From assembly GCA_022829145.1 (NCBI GenBank), contig CM040765.1:11576292-11640291 (forward strand): DNA of 64,000 nucleotides, read 5' to 3'. Below the pieces are notes generated by a model. It had not been told where the DNA came from, searched no databases, and worked only from the letters and a program-made list of their open reading frames with translations. The position numbers and the translations under genes were made by a program. Positions 55,520 through 64,000 of this stretch are shown here, piece by piece (the first letter of the stretch is position 1; the number at the start of each line of letters is the position of its first letter). The DNA comes from Albula goreensis. Taxonomy: Eukaryota; Chordata; Actinopteri; Albuliformes; Albulidae.

Positions 55520-55546
55520 GGGCTGAAGGAATTCAGTCAGACTCTC

Positions 55547-55564
55547 TGACCTCTGACCTTTGAT
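55547..55564 (-). promoter_or_regulatory. perfect DR1 nuclear-receptor element overlapping a TCF/LEF site
   Basis: The plus strand reads TGACCTCTGACCTTTGAT. On the minus strand this is AGGTCA-G-AGGTCA, two perfect half-sites spaced by one base, the DR1 bound by RXR heterodimers, COUP-TF and HNF4. The following CTTTGAT overlaps its edge and is a TCF/LEF consensus. It lies about 30 kb upstream of exon 2, directly after a short ACTC repeat. Binding is predicted only. Confidence 0.4.
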
Positions 55565-58500
55565 TTACAGGGGTGGATGTGGCCATTGCTTGCAAGATAC
55601 TGGATAATACTATTTGAATCAAAACAGACAGGTTTATTGGTATGTGTATATTAATGTCTTGATTTTTTAAAATGTGATTACAAATGTTGTTGTCCCTCAA
55701 TTACTACATGTCTAATTATGTGGGTTTCGTCACAGTATATCCCCTACTTGTTTTAACACACAGTATAAATACACTAAAGCAGTCAAGCACACTCACCCAG
55801 ATCATATAATCTCTGTAGTCAGTGTCCCTCTGAGAGATGGCAGTGCAAAACTTTGGGTAAAAACATCTATTGGAAAAAATCAGAATATTTAGGTAAATAA
55901 ACATTTACGAATATAACATTTAACAACATAATTACACCAAATCACAGGAAAACAAAATTGTTATGTTAATTACATTTATACTGATGTTTAATGCAGCTCT
56001 AAATGCACTTCAGTGCGTGATTCTCATATTGCTTTCTTCACCAACCAACCTTTTTTCTTTTAGAAAACCTATTTCCAGGTAAGTACTGGCAGAGCCATTA
56101 ACATTATGACAAATGCCTGTACCGTGTATTTAAAAGGATGGTTCAAATAAAATGACTGTGTACCCAATTATTCATTTAAACATGCCATAATCTATTTAGT
56201 TTGTTAATTTAGTGCATTTTGAACAATCAAACCGTTTCTTCTAAGCGTATTGGCTGTCGTTGGACTGCAAGGACTCAGGAATTTTGGCCACCCGTCATGT
56301 CCTCTAATTTGTGGTTACCGTGACCTGAGCCACATTGTGGAAGTGTCATATACATAGTCTCATATACGTACACAGGGCTTCTCATTGCGCCCTAATGATA
56401 GGTCAGTGGCATTTGTTATTCGTATTTACCAGGTTTTAATTCAAGACAGCGAACACTGAAGGCGAGTTACCGTTAATGGATATGAAACTGAGCATTCTTT
56501 TTTCACGCATGACAGTAATTTAAATATAAAAGAAGGACGTGACATCGAGCATAGCGACACGAATTATCTTTACAAGAATAAATACAACATTAACTTCATT
56601 ACCTTTTCACTTGGTCTTCCCTTTTGCTCAGTGTTTTATTCGTCTAGCACCTTTTCAGAATTTGCGAATCTTAAAAAACGCTCGTGGATAACGGTTAAAG
56701 TTTGAATTTCTTATGTAACTCATACGAACGTTTGTTTCATCAAACACATCTCTTAGGTGATACATGTCTGAGTGCATCTTCTGACACGACTGCACTCCAA
56801 AGCTAGTTGTACAAAAAAGTTTCGCAATGGCATAGTATGTCTGAAGAAATCTGTGTAAGCTACTTGACATTCGGAACTAGCTACTCATATGTAATGAGGG
56901 GAAATTAGTGATAGCTCTCTGCAAAAGCGATGAAACAATAGTGTTACGGGCAGTCTCACTCAAGAGCTGACGGTCACCGTTTTATACACACAAATTTATT
57001 TGAACAGACTCAGCGTTACCATTGACTTCCTTCAGTCAATTTTCATGGAAAGATCGAGCATACACGTGTCATTATTCGGTGGTTAGGTGATGGATCACAT
57101 AGCACGTACCCTATATTCTACAAGCTGTAATGTTTCCCATTGCTTTTCACTCCATCATTGCTTAGTGACCCACTGCCTTTCAATAACCTCAGAATCTGTG
57201 AACACTGGATTTCCGTGCAAATCTTGAAATGAAAATCCAAACAGGCCGCACTGTTAAGCTACACTGTGAGTTGTACAAATGTGGTATGATAGTGGCTTTG
57301 TGACAGCATGACAACTATATTTGAAACAGTTTCAGATCAATACACTTAATTAGTTCTTAATTATTGGGAGTTTAACCTTGCTACATAATAGATACACTAG
57401 CCCATTTCACCTCTGGCTGAGCAATTAATTAGTATCTACTTGGAAACACGGACAATGGTACAACACAGGGATCAAAGCCAAAAATAAATGTCACTGGAGT
57501 GATTAGATATGATAGTTTGCTCAACTGAAAATTGACAGATTAGTCACAGGTATGCCAGCCAACACTGGGATCGTTTCTACCCTACAAAGAAATTACTGTA
57601 ATGTTTATATAAAGGAAGCAAATACAAATATACAATATTTTGCCTTAATAACATAATTGCTATAAATGTGTTAATGGTTGTTCAATAACAATTCAATAAC
57701 ATAACTCTGTCTTGAACAAGATATAAAAATAAAAATGATTACATAAATAAAAAACTGCCAAATTAACATTTATTTAACAAACTAGATTTTATCAACAAAC
57801 GTGAATTGTAACTTAAATGTTTAATGAGTCATATAGTAAACTGGAGTCATATAAACACCAAAGACATAAATAATAACAATAAAAACTTACAAAAACAATT
57901 TATTATGATTATTATGGTTTTTCACAAATTTCCCTTAATTGTCCTTTCTTCTTAATTGTCTGGTTTCAGAAAGTCATAGCAATAGAAATAAGATGACCAA
58001 GCCAATGCACTTGGCATTCACTCAGTGCAGTTCTCCTTTTCCAAGTGAATCAATGGAACTCCATCTCATTTTTTTCTTCTTCTAGATGTGTCAGTACCAC
58101 TGTAACTTGTAATTGGTGACTTCTGCCATGTTGCAACATCTGACTGCCCTTTTACAGAATATTTCTCGAGCCGAATCTATGACACACAGAAACACCCGCA
58201 AACGGCCTGGTTGTTCCAGAGACCCTTCCCAGGATTCAAATGACCCCTGTGGGCAACTTACAACTGCTGGATCCTATGGAATGTGCTCTCTGAACTGTAC
58301 AAAAGCCTCCAGCCTGCAGTGCATTGCTGCCAAGTGTGATTATTCGTAACGCCTGAATTCATAGAAGTGCTACCCAGTTTTCTTCCTGCAATGCAAAAGT
58401 TTAGGAAATTATTTTTTTTAAAATACATAACCAAGTCCCAAGTCAGATGAAAAGGCAACAATTTGTCTGTGCTGGCAAGACCATATTTTTTCTGAGATAA

Positions 58501-59479
58501 TGCCATAATGCTCAGTCTATATCAATTCATTTCTGCTGGTACACAACCACCAAATAGCCATGTTTATGGCCAATACATATACACAAAGTCCACATGAGAA
58601 GTCCTTAAATGTAAACGAACTAGCCGTTTTGTGATTGGTAGCTCAGTCAAACAAATGCTCATGAATGACAACTTTGCCACCAGCAAGCAATAGCTTGGGT
58701 GTTTGATGTGGCTTACATTTCTGGATAAGCAGCCATGCCAATTATGATTAAGCCCAACCATAGCTCCAGCCATTTACAAGAAGCAATACCAGTGTGGCTT
58801 CCATTGACATTTCACTCTGCAGTCTACCAGGTGAGTAGCATATCCATTCCAGGAGCCAGGAATAGGCCCCATGAAAAGACATGTCAATGGGCCCCCAAGC
58901 CTATTTTTGACATTGATGCACATTTTTCAGGCCCCTGTCCATCTTAGCACTCTCAGAATCCTTATCCTTATTAGCAGCACCAGTGCATCCAGCGCAGCTG
59001 GCACAGACAGGCTCATGGCACTCTAACAGAGGTGCTGCTTCTGTGCGACCTGGCTGGGATAATCTAGCGGACTGAAACTCCTCTCCTGGGCAGCAACATG
59101 CGTGCAAATACATAGGGAAAAATAAATAAGAAGAATTTCTTCCTATACAGATTTTCAGAGTAAACACAAAAATAGGATCACTGTACATTGGCTTTATGAA
59201 TACTGGGTCTTTGAGCACTATTAGCTTACCTGTTCAATATACAAGTCTCCACAGTGGTGTCCTAGTCTTTTCAGATTAAAGAAAGCGTAATGCCAACAAG
59301 TCTAACAATGCAAACATCAATTTTATTCGATAAATACCATACTCGTGCTAAGAGTGTTATGGGAAGTCACTGTGATATGAACGGGTGAAAGCCTTATCTG
59401 TGTTGCTGTGCAATTCACCCTGAACAAAGATGGTCTTCAAACTCAGTCTATTCATTGCTGGACGTGTAATTATCCCCAG

Positions 59480-59865
59480 TTCATAGTCTAGACATTACCG
59501 CTTTCACAGCGTTTAAGACCCTTTGCAACATGCACGCGGCTCTCAGTGAGCCACGTTAAATCTGCACCAGATAAATTAGTGAAGAATGCAATAAAAGACA
59601 CAATAAAGGAACTTTATCCTCCAAACCTCCGACTTGCTGCTAAATGAGATTTCTTTGAAATGCAGATGAGGAGAATGAGATTAGCGAATTTTAGCTGCTG
59701 TCAACATCCTACCAAAATACAAATACAATTGTCCAGCAGTTTTATCTCCTAGCCTCCATCTGCTGCCTTGTTATTTACTATGCAGATCTAAATAAGAGGC
59801 ATCCAGGAGGGCTTACAGCACAATGGCTTCTTAAGCTTTACATCCAGGTATTTAAAACTGGGGTG
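59480..59865. promoter_or_regulatory. candidate conserved noncoding element
   Basis: A long repeat-free stretch with mixed composition, several homeodomain-type cores (ATAAATTAG) and an ATGCAGAT octamer-like core. It has the look of deep noncoding conservation, which I could not test. No open frame of note. Confidence 0.25.
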
Positions 59866-60349
59866 TTGAAAACAGCACCATCAAAGGCACATCTCTAATG
59901 ATCCTCCATATCACAGACTTGTCTGCAGTTTAATTCTGCCATAAAAAAAGAAGAGCTACAAATCAAGAAAGCCAATGGAGGGGGATAGCTACACGTCCTG
60001 ATGAGATTAGCTCACTTTAGTGTCTTGACAAATGCACGGGCGCGCACGCACACACATGAACACTTACATAGTCTGCCTTCACATGAAGAGTATGTTGTTT
60101 TGTTCAAGCACATCAGCACATTGTGTGGATAACACAACAGAATCTCCTACATAATAGGCACTTCTGTTCAGTATTATAACACTTTCACTCCTCCACTGCA
60201 ATACTAACTGTCCATTAGCTGGTAAGCTCTAGACATGAATGTCAAATATAACAACTGAGGAACAAGTGCAGGTGATGAAATGAAAAGCAGTTAATTATGC
60301 TGTTGACTTGCATTTCTCAGTTGTTGATGTTGGCACAGTGTTTCCCAGA

Positions 60350-60665
60350 GATCAGCCAACCGCAGAGGGGTGGGTTAGGGGTGCGTGCCATAAGTTGGGG
60401 AGGGAGACGGCAGATGATGGGGGGCGATGTGTCCAGTGTGTGGCGGGTGCGCATGGCGCTGAGCAGCACGCGGACTCGGTGCTGCCACCCTTCCTCCCCG
60501 GCAGTGTCAAGCTTGTGGCTCCCGCAGCTGCAGGCTGGGGTCCAGGAGTGCCATCTCCACCGTGTTTCCCTCAAAGTGGGCCGTGTGCCAGGTACATTTG
60601 CAACCACAAGGGACCGCTGCCTTCTCATCGTTTCACAAAATGTCAAAGCAGCAGATTTACATATG
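60350..60665. other. GC-rich patch with overlapping open frames on both strands
   Basis: CpG-containing and G-rich sequence. Frames of 128 and 147 codons are open on plus and 109 codons on minus. A different minus frame near 60515-60600 reads HFEGNTVEMALLDPSLQLRE before a stop, which has a protein-like look. I do not recognise any of them. The patch could be a degenerate gene fragment, a CpG island or chance. Confidence 0.25.
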
Positions 60666-60779
60666 CAAAAACAGGTGCTGTAACAGGTTTGACTCCTCTT
60701 GACCTAAATCGTGTTGGGGATTTTTTTCCAATTAATTTATATATTTATTAATTAAATAAAAAAAGTTTATCAGCAACAG

Positions 60780-61035
60780 CTGCCCTGGGGTATTTTGGCT
60801 CTGATGAGCACTCAAATCTGCACCATCTGTGCTGCTGGTTGCCAGAAGTGACAATCCGAATTAAAAACCACTCATCAAACATCGTAAAAATAAACCATTG
60901 TAGCACTGTGGCCATATGCTGTTGCTGTTTATCTCCAGAGTAGCCAGATCAGAGCTGCCACTGCTCTCAGCCCTACCTGAAATAACTACCTCTATCAGCC
61001 CTAAATCATCCAGCACCAGGCAAAATGGAATCACA
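60780..61035. promoter_or_regulatory. candidate conserved noncoding element
   Basis: Repeat-free sequence following the GC-rich patch, with motif-like cores (AATTAAAAACCA, CCATATGCTGTTGC) and no open frame. The evidence is appearance only. Confidence 0.2.
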
Positions 61036-64000
61036 GTGCACTCACCATTCTACATGTAGGCATGGGGCCAAAAAGCAACATGGTTTTGTTAATGGTAACA
61101 TTTAACAGCATACTGCAGGACAAGGTATCGAACTGAATCGTTAAAAGTAGTTAGACCAAGTCACAGGCCAAGGTTCAGAGTTATGTTTTATGTTATACTA
61201 TATTATTACAATTCAATAATTATAGATTACAATGATCACGGTTACCTTGTTTAAGTGGCTACCTTGTACTAAGTAATAAATAGCAGCAACATCCAATTGC
61301 TACAAAGATGAAAAGGTAGCCAATCATTGTGGTTCACAGGGTTTTCTCTGTGGATGGTCTGTGGTGTAAAAGTAAGACTGGGCGTTTGAATTTGAGTCTG
61401 AAGGTGGCACAGTGCTATAGGACTGAGACTAGCAGGGCCTCTTGTGGTCAGCAGACCCGTCCTCATTCCATCAGATACTCTCAGTCTGCCGGTGCCAGTT
61501 GTATGTACAGTGTGCTACTCCAATGCTATGACTGTATAGCTCAGCTGGAGGATTGCATAGTGAAAATTAACTGCAATTCTTTTGGTTGGTCACATGTTTT
61601 CTGTTAAAACATGCACTTAAAAGCATGCGCTTGTCTGTGCTCTCCTGAAGAAGGTAAACTGAAGGAGGTGACTGCAGAGCGGAAACAAGCATACAAACAC
61701 AACAAACATTCCAAACTGGGAGAAGTTGGTTAAGGAATCATTTTCTTTTCTGTCTTACATGCCTCAAAAATTAGAGTCATGACATTGTGTTTTCCTTCAC
61801 AAAGACCATTTCTACCAGATTTGTATTTTCCTGGAAAACTTGTCAAACTGCTTGAGAACACAAAAAACCCAAAAACTTGCCATTTAATCCTGAGTCACAG
61901 TGAAGGACCAATGTGGTATCCTAGTCACAGTCACCCACTCATATGAAAACTTGTATATTTGTGTGTCTGCTCTGATAAACCTCATTTTATATCCAGGTGA
62001 AAAATGTTGTCCATACTGAAAAAGCAGCATTTTGTTCACTGAGAGCTGTTGTCAAAGACAGCTCCTTTGGAGGGGTCAGATGGAGGAACAAACCTGAGCA
62101 GGCGAAACTGTGCACAAGTGCAGTTACATGTTTGAGGGCCATGCCAGCAGAAGGTACCACCATATGCCTCTGCCCCAAGCATGATGCTCTTTCAGCAGCC
62201 TAATGTGCCAGTCAGAGAGCGTTACCATCAAAAATCTCCCCCTCCCATCTTATAATATGTACAAAATAAACAATGCTTCCTTTTCTCATGTTAATTTTTT
62301 TTCTAAATGAATCTGAAATTAACAGACTTTTTGTTTTACATTTCTCAGGATAAAATATAAAAAGGCCCTAACAGTGGTGTGCTCAGTTCTGCCCTTGGTC
62401 TCCAAGTATTAAAACCTATGTATTAAATACATCCAATAATTAAAGACTGAGTGATGTGGCAAATAAAAAGAAATCATTCTGCTATCGTACAATGAAGCAT
62501 GGCAGTTACCTTCACAATACGCAAATGCTTTAAATTCTTCTCAAGGTCATGGTGATTCACATTTTTATGCAGCTACATATATTACACAGGACATTAAATC
62601 ACTACAATGAAACACATTAACAAAGAACTGTAAAAAAAAAAAAAACTTGTTCCTCAAGCCAAAAGAGCTGCAAGCAAAATTTTTGAATGTGTTCAAAATA
62701 TTTTTGATTTATCTTAGATCAATTAATATCATGTGCTAATTATTATGTCTTTACCTCACTCAGGAAAGAGCCATTTAATGAGACGTATTTATTAAAATGA
62801 TCATAACAGAGGTAAAATCTTCTTTCTCTTATGTTTTCAGAAGCTGTTCAAGATGACAGTCAGGTCATGCAACAGATCTGAGAGAAACGGAAGAGCATTT
62901 TCTGGGGGCTTGTATTTAAGTGGGATTCCAAATCACTTTCTTGTGTGGCTTGTCATGCGGAACTTTTCTCTCTTGGAGCAGGCGAAAGCACTTCAGCAAA
63001 GCCATATTGATGAAAAGCCATCTTGTGATATACCAGAATACAAACATTTATATATGGATGTTTTCTTGTCTTTCAAAATAATGATGAGGTGGTTTGGTAT
63101 GGGTTTGATTTATAAGGCTGAGGTACAGGGCTGTGTCACATCGGCATCCTGAGGGAAAGGCTAATTCAGACTTCCCACATCAAATGAATGCAATGTTGAC
63201 TATTCAAATTATGATGGGACATCATTGCAGAGTGAACCTAGAATGCTTCACACTTGCTCATGTTTGTGGTTACACTGCAATAGCCTTGAACAGAAACAGA
63301 ACAGAGCCAAAGCCAAAACTGTGATCATTCATCATCAAATGAGAATTCTACTTTGCTTTCATTTGAGTCTCAACTGCACTGTCAATACAAAAATTAAGAC
63401 TTGCTGTCTTAGTGATATTATTTACATGCTTTTTATAACAATTTCAGTTCTTTGATGAAACAAACTTTCAGACACAGCTGTGGCCCAGTGACTGCACACA
63501 TAATTGTTTAGAGTCTGGTAGGGCTGCAGATTATACCTTCCACCTGTTTATTGTTTGTTCTGTTTGGCCAGCAGTTACTGGTGACCCAAACACCCGAGAC
63601 ACAAACAGTTCATTACACTGAGTGCTTGCATAAAGAGGGAAAGCTTCCTGGTACTGCAGGCTTAGGAGTAGCAGGTTTCCCTCTGCTCACTGATGTGGGT
63701 CAGTTTTTGGAGGTACACATTTGCCATTCAGGGGAAACTGATACTCACCTTGCTTTTTCAGCAAATCACACTATTTGTGCCCACATTTAGCTTGTCTTTT
63801 CCTCATGAATAAAACATGAATAAACAAATAAAAAAACCTATTTTCAAAAACATCTTATTAATAAGATATGTTGATGGAAATGTTTTGACTCCCTAAATTA
63901 ATGGTATGCACCTCAGCCCTGACATTTTTTTACTTTTTTGTATCCACATTGAATGCTGTAGCATTCTCAGACTCATTTCATGTTGATATCCAATTATTTC

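Larger units (their letters stand above)
55565..64000. other. foxp2 upstream region, mostly featureless
   Basis: AT-rich DNA holding the candidate elements at 59.48 and 60.78 kb and the GC-rich patch at 60.35 kb. Near 61435-61455 the sequence GGGCCTCTTGTGGTCAGCA resembles a CTCF site with about two core mismatches. No gene, transposon or RNA gene could be supported to the end of the window. Confidence 0.6.

Noticed and set aside
61500-61560. tRNA A-box-like TAGCTCAGCTGG suggesting a tRNA or tRNA-derived SINE
   Set aside because: No B box at the right distance, no cloverleaf and no A-rich tail.

Overview
This is vertebrate genomic DNA, most likely from a ray-finned fish. It carries part of one protein-coding gene, foxp2, on the minus strand. 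Two coding exons are recognisable beyond reasonable doubt. One is the first coding exon (24562-24736), whose product begins [20 protein letters not shown]. The other is the next coding exon (2401-2490), encoding [12 protein letters not shown] and ending KQRPLQ. Both have proper splice sites and both match the N-terminus of the forkhead repressor FOXP2. Teleost-like substitutions and long dinucleotide microsatellites suggest a fish; the species cannot be named from what is visible. Nothing bacterial, viral or CRISPR-like is present. Apart from foxp2 exon pieces, the open reading frames in the window are short chance frames.

Layout in foxp2 transcription order, from high to low coordinates. Positions 64000-24737 are 5' flank and upstream introns. 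They contain a CpG-rich island at 33.2-33.45 kb, a candidate alternative coding exon at 32653-32859, a second CpG-rich patch at 27.9-28.27 kb, several stretches that look like conserved noncoding elements (30.66-30.87, 31.5-31.66, 46.15-46.48, 59.48-59.86 and 60.78-61.03 kb), and two degenerate minisatellites (44.87-45.09 and 50.02-50.27 kb). Then come exon 2 and a 22.07 kb intron holding a CTCF-type motif, two G-quadruplex-prone tracts and regulatory-looking patches, followed by exon 3. The last 2.4 kb (1-2400) is the start of the next intron. The zinc finger, leucine zipper and forkhead exons lie outside the window.

The most interesting candidate is the 207-nt open segment at 32653-32859. 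It is flanked by AG and GT in phase 0-0 and encodes a Ser/Pro/Asp-rich peptide ending SDSPHLQ. It could join exon 3 in frame only by skipping exon 2, because exon 2 has an in-frame TAA just before its own ATG. That would give foxp2 a second N-terminus. This is inference from sequence and needs transcript and cross-species evidence.

The rest is intronic or flanking sequence in which I see no further genes. Calls of conserved noncoding elements rest on motif content and general appearance only and are marked low confidence.
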